Assembly: GCA_902500785.1 (NCBI GenBank)
Contig: CABVRW010000012.1
Span: 1 to 64,000 of the forward strand
Origin: an uncultured Nitrospira sp.
GTDB lineage: Bacteria; Nitrospirota; Nitrospiria; Nitrospirales; Nitrospiraceae
DNA length: 64,000 nt
Direction: 5' to 3'
The stretch's first letter is position 1; every line of letters begins with the position of its first letter. The notes beneath the pieces are model-generated. The model was not told where the DNA came from, did no database searches, and was given only the letters and a program-made list of their open reading frames with translations. Both the position numbers and the translations under genes were made by a program. This document shows, one piece after another, positions 53,721-62,570 of this stretch.

Positions 53721-53945
53721 ATGAAACCCAAGATAAAAAAACAGTCCGCTGCGAGGCCGAAGGCCAGAGATGCCGAGCGATCCCTGACGAATACGATCAA
53801 GCTGCCGGAAGGAATCTGGGAACGGATCTCGCTGAAGGCATTTGAGTTGTGGCGAGAACGCGGCTGCCGTGAAGGATACGCGTTGCAGGACTGGCTGGAT
53901 GCCAAAGGGGTCGTTATGGGGGAGATTCATGAAGCTCGCGAATGA
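53721..53945 (+). CDS. DUF2934 small protein
   Basis: A 74-residue soluble protein with the DUF2934 pattern: WERISLKAFELWRERGCREG then YALQDWLDAKGV. A basic Ala/Lys N-terminus (KPKIKKQSAARPKAR) might bind nucleic acid or be a charged tail. DUF2934 proteins occur next to stress genes in many bacteria but have no known function. It is preceded by a ribosome-binding AAAGGAG and follows the tandem UspA stop by 12 bp. Confidence 0.85.
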   Translation: MKPKIKKQSAARPKARDAERSLTNTIKLPEGIWERISLKAFELWRERGCREGYALQDWLDAKGVVMGEIHEARE

Positions 53946-55299
53946 ACGGGTGGCCGGGCGATCGGTACCGGTCGCTAAGGAACTGGACCTCGTGTTGATG
54001 AGACTCGATCGTCTGTCGATGACGCCGGGTTTCGCCCAACAGCGCCGGATAGCCTTCGGGCGCGCACTGCAGGTGTATGTTGAACTGGGGAACCAGGCAC
54101 CCTTATCCCCATTGCCGGAAGAAGTCGGTCTGGCCGATTTGTTGCTGTACGCGGACTTCTACCCGGAAGACGGCCAGCTGACCCTGATCGAACAGCTCCG
54201 GGACGTCGTGACCGAACACATTCCCGAGGAAGAGCGGGTCTGGCTTGATCCGCTCAAACATTCTTATATGGATCTCGTCCAAGTGATGTCGAAGGAGATC
54301 GGAAAGGAACGTCTGAGTGTGCGGTCGATCGGGAACGATCGGGTGTATGAGATCCCCGCAGGCAGCCTGGGGCCGGAGGCCGAAAGCGGACAGGTACTGT
54401 TCACGCGGCTCGTTCGAGAGCCCGGTGATCCCGAAAGCCCATTGGCGATCTTGGCGGGACCGTTGTTGCAGTTGTCGGCGGAGGATGCCCGGGCGCTCTA
54501 CGAGACGACCTCTGACGAACGTCGTGAGATGGAAGTCGTCGGTGGATCATTCGAACTGGGCAACTGGCCTGAGTTCGCGAAGCGGTTTGGTCATCTGTTG
54601 TTGAGGAATTTTGCGCGGATGCGCCTGGCGGCACTGGTCGAGGCCGTGAGCGAGATTCGGTATCGGACCCCCGAGGGGGCACCCTATTTCTACGTCATGG
54701 CCCTGTATGAGCATCGCGAGTTTACGTTTATCGCCGGAAGCATGGGCGAGTTGGAGGGATGGACTGAGGAGACTTCGAATCGGCTGGTGGGCGTTCCGGT
54801 GTCAAAGAAACTGCGGCGGTTCGCCCAGGGCATGAGCGACGCACCGCCGGGAGCGGGCGTGACGGCTAGAGTGACCGTGACGGCGACCGAATTTTTCCTC
54901 GAATGTGACTCGCGGGAGCGGCTCGACGCCATCAAGCATCAATTGGCGGCCACGTTCGGGTTTTCATTGCACTTCCGTGGTGAAGCGGTTCAGCCGCCGG
55001 TTCGTGAGGTGACGCAAGCAGAATTATCCGCGGCCGAGCCACTCACGGTGGTCGTCGCGGCGGAAGAAGATCGGACGCTGGTGAATGCCTTTCTTGAAAC
55101 CGTGTTCCTCGATTGGGCCGACCGGGAGTCGCCCGCGCTCGGCGGGGAGACTCCTCGTCATTTCATGGCCACCCCGACGGGGCGCAGTCAGGTGACCGAG
55201 CTCATCGATGACATGGAACGGAACGATCTCGGCGTCCTTCGTACTGGTGCCGCGGCCTTTGACTACAACAAGCTCCGTGCGCATGTCGGGCTCTGCTGA
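53929..55299 (+). CDS. 456-residue protein of unknown function with antitoxin-like C-terminus
   Basis: Start at the ATG at 53929 (GGGGGA at 53918-53923) rather than the open frame from 53842; it overlaps the DUF2934 stop by 17 bp. The N-terminal half is helical (KELDLVLMRLDRLSMTPGFA, LTLIEQLRDVVTEHI). In the middle are alpha-beta segments (RMRLAALVEAVSEIRYRTPE, AGVTARVTVTATEFFLE). The C-terminus, FLDWADRESPALGGETPRHF then MATPTGRSQVTELIDDMER, resembles the DUF2384 (MbcA/ParS/Xre antitoxin C-terminal) helix pattern with LGGxTPxxxxxTxxGRxxV. Such tails also end SEC-C-type proteins. The whole is not a family I can name. Probable last gene of the Usp/cupredoxin operon. Confidence 0.65.
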   Translation: MKLANERVAGRSVPVAKELDLVLMRLDRLSMTPGFAQQRRIAFGRALQVYVELGNQAPLSPLPEEVGLADLLLYADFYPEDGQLTLIEQLRDVVTEHIPEEERVWLDPLKHSYMDLVQVMSKEIGKERLSVRSIGNDRVYEIPAGSLGPEAESGQVLFTRLVREPGDPESPLAILAGPLLQLSAEDARALYETTSDERREMEVVGGSFELGNWPEFAKRFGHLLLRNFARMRLAALVEAVSEIRYRTPEGAPYFYVMALYEHREFTFIAGSMGELEGWTEETSNRLVGVPVSKKLRRFAQGMSDAPPGAGVTARVTVTATEFFLECDSRERLDAIKHQLAATFGFSLHFRGEAVQPPVREVTQAELSAAEPLTVVVAAEEDRTLVNAFLETVFLDWADRESPALGGETPRHFMATPTGRSQVTELIDDMERNDLGVLRTGAAAFDYNKLRAHVGLC

Positions 55300-55835
55300 C
55301 CCTGATACTTGGAGCGCCACTAGCCAGGCGGGACATGCTCAATGTTCGATGATGACTGTTCGATCGAGCCGTCATCCCAGCCATCCGGAAGGCAGAAGAA
55401 GCGGAGTTGTTGGAGCTGGATGGTGAATCATTTCCGATCGAGGTAATGGAGGGGCTGGTTCCTATGTCTGTGGAGCGGAGACGGCCCTTCTGGTATCGCT
55501 CGAAGGGTAACCGGAGCGTCGTGCGGGCAAGACCGCCCTATCCGGCCCAGTCGGGATTGTTTGCAATGATCCTCGATATGCTTTCCCGCGGCGGCGCCTG
55601 AGAGCCGGCGACTGTGGTCCCTCCTCAGTACCGTCGACAACCTATTTCCGGTCACCCTCGGTGGCATCATCGGGCGGATGGTATTGGTCGGGCTGGTGTA
55701 TTGCTCGTGTAGTTCCGGACAGAGCCTGCCTCATAACGCACGTCACGCGTTTCGCTTAAATTCTCGATTCTGTGCGCAGGAGAGCTTCGGCGGTGGTATG
55801 CTGCACCTCGTGATCTCCCGGTCTCCTTCAATCTC
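55300..55835. other. Region without a confident gene
   Basis: No supported coding sequence. A frame at 55407-55601 (TTG start, 64 residues) has no recognisable domain. The region separates the stress operon from the AmpG-type gene and should contain a terminator and a promoter, but no strong hairpin with T-tract was found by eye. Confidence 0.4.
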
Positions 55836-57101
55836 ATGAACAGAGCGACTCTGCGCGCCGCCCTCACTCCACGCCTCGGCATCATGCTGCCCTTGGGCTT
55901 TGCTTCAGGGTTGCCGCTGGCTCTCACGGGTGGAACCCTCCAGGCCTGGCTTACGGAAGCCGGTTTGGATCTGACCACCATCGGCCTGTTCGCCTACGTG
56001 GGACTTCCCTATACGCTGAAATTTCTCTGGGCGCCGGTCATGGATCGGATCGTGCCGCCCTGGCTCGGACACCGCCGGGGGTGGATGATCGTGACCCAGA
56101 GCGGCCTTGCTGTGGCCCTGACGCTGATGGCGTTCATTGGTCCCAGCGCCGGCGCCCAAATCTTTGCAGCGTTGGCCTTGGGTGTCGCCTTTCTCTCTGC
56201 CTCGCAAGATATCGTTTTTGATGCCTATCGTACCGATTTGCTGAAACCGGCTGAACGGGGATTGGGCGCTGCCACTTGGGTAATGGGATATCGCATCGCG
56301 ATGATCGCGTCCGGTTCGCTGGCCTTGATCGTCGCGGCGCGCCTGGGATGGGCTTCGGCATATCTCTGCATGGCCATGTTGATGGCGCTGGGGGTGATCA
56401 CCATCTTGATGATCCCGGAACCGGAAGCGGCGAAGGCCGCACCGCAGTCGATGGCGGAGGCGGTCTGGGGACCGTTGTCGGAATTCCTGTCGCGTCCGAT
56501 GGCGGTGGCGCTGCTGGGCCTGATCGTCCTCTACAAATTGGGCGATGCGTTTGCGGGCGCGCTGACGACCTCATTCCTGCTGCGCGGGATGGAGTTTTCG
56601 TCGGAAGATATCGGAGTGGTTCGGGCCTTCGGCATCGGGGCGACTATTTTGGGCGCGTTCATCGGGGGCGGCTTGATGCCGCAGTTGGGCCTCTTCCGTT
56701 CTCTTATGCTGTTCGGGGTGTTTCAGGCGCTGTCGAACCTGTCCTTCTTGTGGCTGGCCTGGGCGGGGAAGAGCTACGCCGTCATGGCGTTCGCGGTCGG
56801 ATTTGAAAACCTCACCGGCGGCATGGGCACAGCGGCATTCGTGGCGCTGGTCATGTCGCTCTGCAATCACCGTTATACGGCGACTCAGTTCGCCTTGCTC
56901 TCCTCCGTTGAAGCCCTCGGGCGTGTCTTTCTCGGGTGGCCGGCCGCCAAGCTCGTGGGAGTCGCCGGTTGGGGGCCGTTTTTCTTCGTGACGTTTCTGG
57001 CCGCGCTACCGGGTCTGTGGCTTTTGTGGTTCCTACGCAAGCCGGTGACGCAGCATGCGGAGATGGGCGAAGCTAGACGCGAGCCTCTCTCCGCATGCTG
57101 A
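55836..57101 (+). CDS. AmpG-like MFS muropeptide/drug transporter
   Basis: A 421-residue inner-membrane transporter with about 12 hydrophobic segments. The text LPLGFASGLPLALTGGTLQA, YTLKFLWAPVMDRIVPP and FLSASQDIVFDAYRTDLL is typical of AmpG, which imports anhydro-muropeptides for cell-wall recycling. The short loop AYRTDLL and GFENLTGGMGTAAFVALVMS at the end of the pack are also family-typical. It is monocistronic as far as can be seen. The ATG has only a weak ribosome binding site. Confidence 0.88.
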   Translation: MNRATLRAALTPRLGIMLPLGFASGLPLALTGGTLQAWLTEAGLDLTTIGLFAYVGLPYTLKFLWAPVMDRIVPPWLGHRRGWMIVTQSGLAVALTLMAFIGPSAGAQIFAALALGVAFLSASQDIVFDAYRTDLLKPAERGLGAATWVMGYRIAMIASGSLALIVAARLGWASAYLCMAMLMALGVITILMIPEPEAAKAAPQSMAEAVWGPLSEFLSRPMAVALLGLIVLYKLGDAFAGALTTSFLLRGMEFSSEDIGVVRAFGIGATILGAFIGGGLMPQLGLFRSLMLFGVFQALSNLSFLWLAWAGKSYAVMAFAVGFENLTGGMGTAAFVALVMSLCNHRYTATQFALLSSVEALGRVFLGWPAAKLVGVAGWGPFFFVTFLAALPGLWLLWFLRKPVTQHAEMGEARREPLSAC

Positions 57102-57482
57102 AAATTTCGGAAGACGGTCGAACAGGGCCATCGAAATGACAGTTCGCTCTGCACGCGGCTGCCGTCAGCTGTTGGGTGAAGTCTCTCCGATGTGCCATAG
57201 GTCTGACTACAAGACCTCATCTTAACCAGACACCACAACCTGCCCTTGATAGGACGCTGCTACCCGATGGTGCGCACATCAATCGGTTCCAGTGCCTTGC
57301 ACAGGCACATAGACCGAGTCTGGGCGCGGGGAGTCGGATTGTTGACACCGTCTTAGAATAGCGCAACTGGGGCTTTGCCGAGTATTGTCGTGTGAGACGA
57401 CCTATTAGTGTGAGGAGTAGAAGAAAAGTGCATGGCGTTTGAACCGTCATGACGGTGGGTACATCACATGCGAGGAGCTGAC
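57102..57482. other. Region without a confident gene
   Basis: About 380 bp between the AmpG-like gene and the DNA-binding-free membrane protein at 57483. Small frames on both strands lack domains. GAGGAG just before 57483 is the next gene's ribosome binding site. No clear hairpin terminator was found. Confidence 0.4.
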
Positions 57483-58454
57483 ATGGAAATCACACGTACA
57501 GTGGATCACGATATAGGGTTGTCGCACATTCGTTGGAGTGCCGTCTTTGCCGGTTTTGTGGTCGGTATTGCAGTTCAAATGGTCCTGACTCTGTTGGGAC
57601 TTGCCATCGGCGCCTGGACGATTGATGTGCATGAATCGCAGACCGCCGAGGGGATTCCCTTGGGAACGGGGATTTGGACGGGCCTCTCCATGCTGGTATC
57701 CGCCTTCATTGGAGGGTACGTCACGTCGCGACTGTCCGGAGTATCCATTCGTTCTGACGGTGTCTACCATGGAGCGGTGGTGTGGGGCGTCACATGGCTG
57801 GTGTTTGCCTGGCTCACGACCACGGCGATGGCCACTATGGTAGGAGGATTGTTTAGTGCGTTCGGCTCGGGTCTTCAGACGCTCAGCCAAGCGGCCGGCC
57901 AAGGTGTCAGCACGGCCGTCTCGAAGCTGGCGGATACCAAAACTACCAACGTCAATGTCTCCGGATCCGAATTGAAACGGCAGATCGAATCGATATTGAG
58001 CGCAACGGAGAAACCAGAATTACAGCCGGGAAACATCAAGAAGGACACGGAACGGATTACGGGCAACGCCCAGAGCGGACAGTCTTTGAGTCAGGTGACA
58101 AATTCAGGCATTGCCGAATTGAAAGAAAAGCTGCTGGCGTTGGATCGTGAAGCGGCGGTCAACGTGATGGTGAACAAATTCGGCATGTCCGAGGCTCAGG
58201 CGGAAGAAGTGGTACGGTCATCGATCGGCATGGTCGAACCGGTCAAAGAAGCCTTGAAGGACCTAAAACAACAATCGATGGATGTCGCCAATACCACGAT
58301 TCAGAATCTGGCATCCGCCGCTTGGTGGATGTTTGTGCTCGCCATGCTCTCGCTCTTTGCCACCCTCGGCGGCGGGGCAATTGGTATTGCTGAGCGGTTC
58401 ACGGAGGACGCTGAAGGACGAAGGGTCATGAGACAGGCCCATGTAGGCGTGTAG
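57483..58454 (+). CDS. Membrane protein of unknown function with central coiled region
   Basis: A 323-residue protein. Hydrophobic segments at about residues 18-42 (RWSAVFAGFVVGIAVQMVLT), 62-82 (GIWTGLSMLVSAFIGGYVTS) and 95-122 (VVWGVTWLVFAWLTTTAMAT), plus one near the C-terminus (AAWWMFVLAMLSLFATLGGG). Between the third and last segments is a helical hydrophilic stretch (ELKRQIESILSATEKPEL, NSGIAELKEKLLALDREA). GAGGAG precedes the ATG at 57483, which is preferred to the one at 57468. The combination of Gly-rich membrane helices and a soluble centre is reminiscent of small stress-linked membrane proteins, but I do not recognise a family. Confidence 0.65.
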   Translation: MEITRTVDHDIGLSHIRWSAVFAGFVVGIAVQMVLTLLGLAIGAWTIDVHESQTAEGIPLGTGIWTGLSMLVSAFIGGYVTSRLSGVSIRSDGVYHGAVVWGVTWLVFAWLTTTAMATMVGGLFSAFGSGLQTLSQAAGQGVSTAVSKLADTKTTNVNVSGSELKRQIESILSATEKPELQPGNIKKDTERITGNAQSGQSLSQVTNSGIAELKEKLLALDREAAVNVMVNKFGMSEAQAEEVVRSSIGMVEPVKEALKDLKQQSMDVANTTIQNLASAAWWMFVLAMLSLFATLGGGAIGIAERFTEDAEGRRVMRQAHVGV

Positions 58455-58469
58455 CGGGCTCTCATCACT

Positions 58470-58500
58470 CCGGAGCGGCTCCGAAGCGGAGCCGCTCCGG
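58470..58500 (+). terminator. Perfect 14-bp palindromic hairpin
   Basis: CCGGAGCGGCTCCG (58470-58483), loop AAG, then CGGAGCCGCTCCGG (58487-58500): all 14 pairs match. It lies 15 bp after the stop of the membrane-protein gene, so it is a likely transcription stop or mRNA-stabilising stem, despite lacking a following T-tract. Confidence 0.65.
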
Positions 58501-59233
58501 CTTCGCGCAGCATATCCGATCTTGTATGCGGCACGGTCGGTTCAGTGCTCGCGCCTTACCGCAAGGTTTCTTTTTGCCGGTGCTTCAGTGTGCTGTCTGT
58601 GGTCCAGCGCTCCCATTTCGTGAGGTCGCGCGACTGATTATTTATGGGACGGTTGCAATCGCTCCGTCGAGTGACTTGCCATATATCAAAAGATCATTAC
58701 CCACTCTCGATCGAATGCACTGTCTTGTCGCTCACTGAACGGTGTATCGAACCTAGGCAGGATCGTGAAGGCTGCGGCGTCGCTGCCTTGACCTAATCGC
58801 ATTCCAGGCCATTCAGCATGAGCATCTCGAAGTCACCTTCCGTTGCACCCCTGCGTTGACGACTCGTCGACGGCGCACCACCTGGTGATGCCAAGTTGTC
58901 CTAGTACGGACATCCTGTCCGCATTACCACCGGGAAGTGGTCGCAACCAATGATGATCGCTCCTCGGCGGGATCATTCCACAAGATAGTTCAACTGGGTG
59001 AGACAAAGAGTCAGCCCGATGGGTCCACGGCGAAGCCGTTCTCCTCCGCAGGCCATGCCGCAAGACTCCTATCGATCGTCGGACGAAGCCGTTAAATGCG
59101 GAGATTCTGACCTTTCAGGTGAAGATCGATGTCGGAGACAGCCTCGGCCGACTTCGATTGACCTCAGGCCCACCCCTTGCACCTGGCGGCGGCAACAGCA
59201 GAGCTTTACCTTCTTATTTTTTTAGAGGTGACC
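58501..59233. other. Long non-coding stretch before the outer-membrane protein gene
   Basis: About 730 bp with only short unsupported frames (58526-58738, 58998-59225 plus, 58833-59063 minus). It should contain the promoter and 5' untranslated region of the outer-membrane barrel gene; GAGGTG precedes its ATG at 59234 and TTTTTTT lies just before. Nothing else was recognised. Confidence 0.45.
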
Positions 59234-60127
59234 ATGTCGGTAAAACGAGGAGTGGTGCAATGTGTGGTCGTATCCGGACTGGTATTGGGGGCGACCTTGA
59301 CCGGGTTCGCACAGTCGGATCCGGTGGTCGGGCAGACCAGAACAGAAGAAGTCGGACCATTGACGAGTGACCGTGAACGGGTGGTCACTCGTGACAGGAG
59401 AGGAGACGTGACCGTCGTCGAGGAGCGGGTCGTCGAGCGGCGAAGAGAAGGGGAGGTCTATATTGCCGGGTTCGGCGGGTTCACGTGGGGTCATAACCTT
59501 TCAGATGTGGAGGGGAGGGGGTCGCTTGCAGGCCAGCAATTCGGCGGTCGGGACCTGGCCAACTCCGTCATCTATGGAGCCAAGCTCGGCTATTTCCACC
59601 CGGGTCGCTTGAATTGGCTGGGGCTGGAAGTCGAAGGGTTCAATACGACTCCCCATATCGAGCAGGGAGCCGGCCTTCCGGGCTCCCATTTACGCGTGAC
59701 CACCCTCGCCTTCAACGTGATCGCTCGGACGAAGGTGGGCTGCCGGAATCGAGATGAGGTGCGTCACCGAGAGGGAGTCCGCCATCGCGAGGACGGGACG
59801 GTCCATGATGCCGACGACGATCGTGCCTATTGGTCTCCCTTGGATGAAAATCTGCGCTGCCCGCTTCAACTGTACGCAGGAGCTGGACCGGGCCTCTTTT
59901 TCGCCGAGACCTCGAATCAGTTCGGACGCAGCACCGACAATGCGCGCGTGGGGCTGAATGCCCTCGCCGGGATGAAGTACTTCATGAATCGCAATGTGGC
60001 GGTGTTCGCGGAGTACAAATTCAACTATGCGCAGTTCGATTTCAACCAGGCGCAGGGTTCCACCGCTGGTTTGACCGGGGAATATACCGCGAGCCATGTG
60101 ATCGGGGGACTGGCGATGCATTTCTAA
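59234..60127 (+). CDS. Outer-membrane beta-barrel protein
   Basis: A 297-residue envelope protein. Start at the ATG at 59234 (GAGGTG upstream); the signal peptide ends near LTGFAQ. After an acidic/Arg-rich linker (REGEVYIAG) the barrel strands are typical of OmpA/OmpW-type or Opa-type proteins: YIAGFGGFTWGHNLSD, GAKLGYFHPGRLNWLGLEVE, TTLAFNVIARTK, LYAGAGPGLFFAETSN, GLNALAGMKYFMNRNVAVFA, and a C-terminal HVIGGLAMHF ending in Phe. An Arg/His/Glu-rich internal loop (RNRDEVRHREGVRHRE) is unusual and exposed. No peptidoglycan-binding OmpA domain follows. Confidence 0.8.
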   Translation: MSVKRGVVQCVVVSGLVLGATLTGFAQSDPVVGQTRTEEVGPLTSDRERVVTRDRRGDVTVVEERVVERRREGEVYIAGFGGFTWGHNLSDVEGRGSLAGQQFGGRDLANSVIYGAKLGYFHPGRLNWLGLEVEGFNTTPHIEQGAGLPGSHLRVTTLAFNVIARTKVGCRNRDEVRHREGVRHREDGTVHDADDDRAYWSPLDENLRCPLQLYAGAGPGLFFAETSNQFGRSTDNARVGLNALAGMKYFMNRNVAVFAEYKFNYAQFDFNQAQGSTAGLTGEYTASHVIGGLAMHF

Positions 60128-60131
60128 CGAC

Positions 60132-60154
60132 TGGCAAACGCGCCCACTTTGCCA
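60132..60154 (+). terminator. Weak hairpin after outer-membrane protein gene
   Basis: TGGCAAA (60132-60138) and TTTGCCA (60148-60154) form a perfect 7-bp stem with a 9-nt loop immediately after the stop codon. No T-tract follows. Confidence 0.35.
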
Positions 60155-60287
60155 AGAGAGATTGAGGCTCGGACAATAGGGATGCCACGGTCTCGGCCTT
60201 AAAGAACAGGCGGGTGCCGCCGGGAAATCGGCGGTGCCCCTGTCCGGTTCCAGTCGGCATCACGTCGGCTGTGAGAAGGAGGGCATC

Positions 60288-60509
60288 ATGCGATCCGTCA
60301 CACGATATCTCGGACTCGGCCCGCTGGTCTGTGTCGCGATGCTGGGGATCGGATGTGACCAAGGCTCCAAACCGCCGGAGCAGGCGGCGCAGCCATCGGA
60401 CACCCCGGCGACGTCATCCGAACGGACGGAAACCCATCCGGACCAACCGACCGGAGTACCGCAAAGCGGCGAAGTGACGCAGCCGGTGAGTCCGTCCTCG
60501 GGACAGTAG
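60288..60509 (+). CDS. Small lipoprotein of unknown function
   Basis: A 73-residue protein: signal and lipobox YLGLGPLVCVAMLGIGCDQG, then a disordered Pro/Ser/Gln/Thr-rich tail (PEQAAQPSDTPATSSERTET). The ATG at 60288 follows GAAGGAGGG and is preferred over an earlier start at 60234 without one. The mature part has no domain. It could be a spacer-type or entericidin-like lipoprotein, but no known family is recognised. Confidence 0.65.
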   Translation: MRSVTRYLGLGPLVCVAMLGIGCDQGSKPPEQAAQPSDTPATSSERTETHPDQPTGVPQSGEVTQPVSPSSGQ

Positions 60510-60689
60510 AGGTTCTTTCACAGACATCCTGTCGTTGTGCTCCATTCCCGGGATGATAAGCGAAGGGGTGGTTCGTTACCCGGCATCAGGAGCCCCCGCC
60601 GAGACGGTCAGGCCCAGACCCGATCGTTGAGGGAGAGAGCACCCGGTTTGTCCCTCACGGGGAGGGCAGGCAGAAGTTGTCGGAGGCCA

Positions 60690-61238
60690 TCACGCCCCGC
60701 TCCAGGCGAATTCCTCGATCATCTTGTTGATGAAGGTGGGTAAGTCATCCGGCTTGCGGCTGGAAATCAGGTTTCCATCGACTACGACCTCCTGATCGAC
60801 CCATTCCGCGCCCGCATTCTTCAGGTCGGTTTGCAAGGCGTGGTAGGAGGTGAGGCGACGGCCCTTGACGAGATCGGCATCGATGAGCGTCCAGGGTCCA
60901 TGGCAAATTACGGCGACCGGTTTGCTGGCATCGAAGAACGCTTTTACAAAGGCCAGTGCTTGCTTGTTTCGTCGGAGCGTATCCGGATTCATCACCCCGC
61001 CCGGCAGCAGGAGCGCCTGGTACGTCCGGGGATCGGCGACCGGGAGCGCGACATCCACCGCCACCTCCTTTCCCCAATCCGTATGGTTCCACCCCTTCAC
61101 CTTCTTCTGACTGGGGGAAATGACGTGAACGACGGCGCCCTCTTTCTCGAGTGCCTTCCGAGGCTCGGTCAGTTCCACCTGTTCAAAACCATCCGCGACG
61201 AGGACGGCGATCTGTTTGCCCTGAAGTCTCTGTGCCAC
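60690..61238 (-). CDS. PfpI/DJ-1-family type 1 amidotransferase-like protein
   Basis: A 182-residue protein from a GTG at 61238, which follows GGAAGGA; the frame extends to 61292 but without a signal. Key motifs: IAVLVADGFEQVELTEPRKA, YQALLLPGGVMNPDTLRRN and KPVAVICHGPWTLIDA, the nucleophile elbow with Cys in ICHGPW and His next to it, and VDGNLISSRKPDDLPTFINK. This fits the PfpI group, with protease, chaperone or glyoxalase III activities known in the family. It lies next to the FdhA-like alcohol dehydrogenase on the same strand, an arrangement suggesting aldehyde or oxidative stress defence. Confidence 0.9.
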   Translation of the reverse strand: MAQRLQGKQIAVLVADGFEQVELTEPRKALEKEGAVVHVISPSQKKVKGWNHTDWGKEVAVDVALPVADPRTYQALLLPGGVMNPDTLRRNKQALAFVKAFFDASKPVAVICHGPWTLIDADLVKGRRLTSYHALQTDLKNAGAEWVDQEVVVDGNLISSRKPDDLPTFINKMIEEFAWSGA

Positions 61239-61336
61239 TCTGTGATCCTTCCGCGTGAGTCTCGATGATTGCCATCGGTTGTTTCGAGGCATGAAGAGTT
61301 TGCCGGCCTCGTCTGGTGCCGAGAAGTGCGGGCCGC

Positions 61337-62476
61337 CTACGCGGCGGGCTTTAGGAGGACCTTGGTCCAGCCACGTTCGCGCGCATCGAAGCGTTGATAG
61401 GCTTCCGGGGCTTCCGGCAAGGAGAGCTGGTGTGATACGAGGAACGACGGCTTGGCTTTGCCTTCGTGAATAAGATTGCAGAGGTATCGGTTATATTTTT
61501 TCACGTTCGCCTGACCGGATCCCATCTGCAGGCCTTTCGAGAAGAACAGGCCCAGGTCGAACGCAATCTGTCCTTTCTTCTGCAGTTCACCCGAGGCCTT
61601 TGGATCCTCAGGCACGAACACGCCGATCACTCCGATGCCGGCGGTGGGCCTGACCGACTTCACGAGGTTGTTCATGGTCAGGTTCGGCTGTTCCTGTCCC
61701 TCACTGTCGTGCGCCTGGTACCCGACGCATTCGCATCCCCGGTCCGCACCGGTTCCGTCGGTGAGTGCCATGATCTGCTCGACAGGAGAAGCCTTTGAAT
61801 CGTCGATCGGAATGGCCCCCATGGCTTCCACCAGCTTGAGCCGATCCGGAAGCCGGTCCACGACCATGACCTTGCTTGCGCCCTTGATATAGGCTGAATA
61901 GGCAGCCATGAGCCCGACCGGTCCCGCTCCATACACGACCACCGTCTCGCCTGGGCGCACGCCGGCCAGTTCGGTCGATTCATAGCCGGTGGGGAAGATG
62001 TCGGAGAGCATGACGTAATCGGCTTCTTTATCCTGCGCATCCTCCGGCAGGATCAGGCAATTGAAGTCGCCGTATGGAACGCGCAGGTACTCGGCCTGCC
62101 CGCCTTGGAACGGTCCCATATCCGCATAACCGTAGGCGGCGCCGGCGACGCCGGGGTTTAGGGTCAGGCAGAACCCGGTAAAGCCACGCTCGCAGTTGCG
62201 GCAGAAGCCGCAGCTGATATTGAAGGGCAGGCAGACCATGTCGCCCACCTTCACCCGAACCACTGCCTTGCCGACTTCGATGACGCGGCCGAGATTTTCA
62301 TGTCCGAGCACCTTGCCCTGTTCGACATTGGTGCGGCCTTCATACATATGGAGGTCGGAGCCGCAAATATTGGTCGTCGTGATCTTCACCAGCACATCGG
62401 TCGGCTGCTCGATTTTCGCGTCCGGCACATTGTCGATCCTCACGTCGCGGGGACCATGGTAGACGAGCGCTTTCAT
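61337..62476 (-). CDS. Zinc-dependent alcohol dehydrogenase, formaldehyde-dehydrogenase-like
   Basis: A 379-residue medium-chain dehydrogenase. Catalytic zinc: Cys in NICGSDLHMYEG, His in LGHENLG; structural zinc: SCGFCRNCERGFTGFC (CX2CX2CX7C). Rossmann motif VVVYGAGPVGLMAAYSAYIK binds NAD(P). The long insertion after the Rossmann fold (VGYQAHDSEGQEQPNLTMNN) and the overall layout match glutathione-independent formaldehyde dehydrogenase/aldehyde dismutase relatives. The ATG at 62476 follows AAGGAG; the frame extends to 62662 without homology. The PfpI-like gene lies about 100 bp downstream, and the HPF/CSD gene is upstream in the same direction. Confidence 0.9.
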   Translation of the reverse strand: MKALVYHGPRDVRIDNVPDAKIEQPTDVLVKITTTNICGSDLHMYEGRTNVEQGKVLGHENLGRVIEVGKAVVRVKVGDMVCLPFNISCGFCRNCERGFTGFCLTLNPGVAGAAYGYADMGPFQGGQAEYLRVPYGDFNCLILPEDAQDKEADYVMLSDIFPTGYESTELAGVRPGETVVVYGAGPVGLMAAYSAYIKGASKVMVVDRLPDRLKLVEAMGAIPIDDSKASPVEQIMALTDGTGADRGCECVGYQAHDSEGQEQPNLTMNNLVKSVRPTAGIGVIGVFVPEDPKASGELQKKGQIAFDLGLFFSKGLQMGSGQANVKKYNRYLCNLIHEGKAKPSFLVSHQLSLPEAPEAYQRFDARERGWTKVLLKPAA

Positions 62477-62570
62477 AGGTACTCCTTTTCCTGCTGCAAG
62501 AATATGTGCCCCGTCCGACCGACCCCAGGCCGCATCATTGTGGTGGTACCATCCCGGAAGGAGGCGGCGG

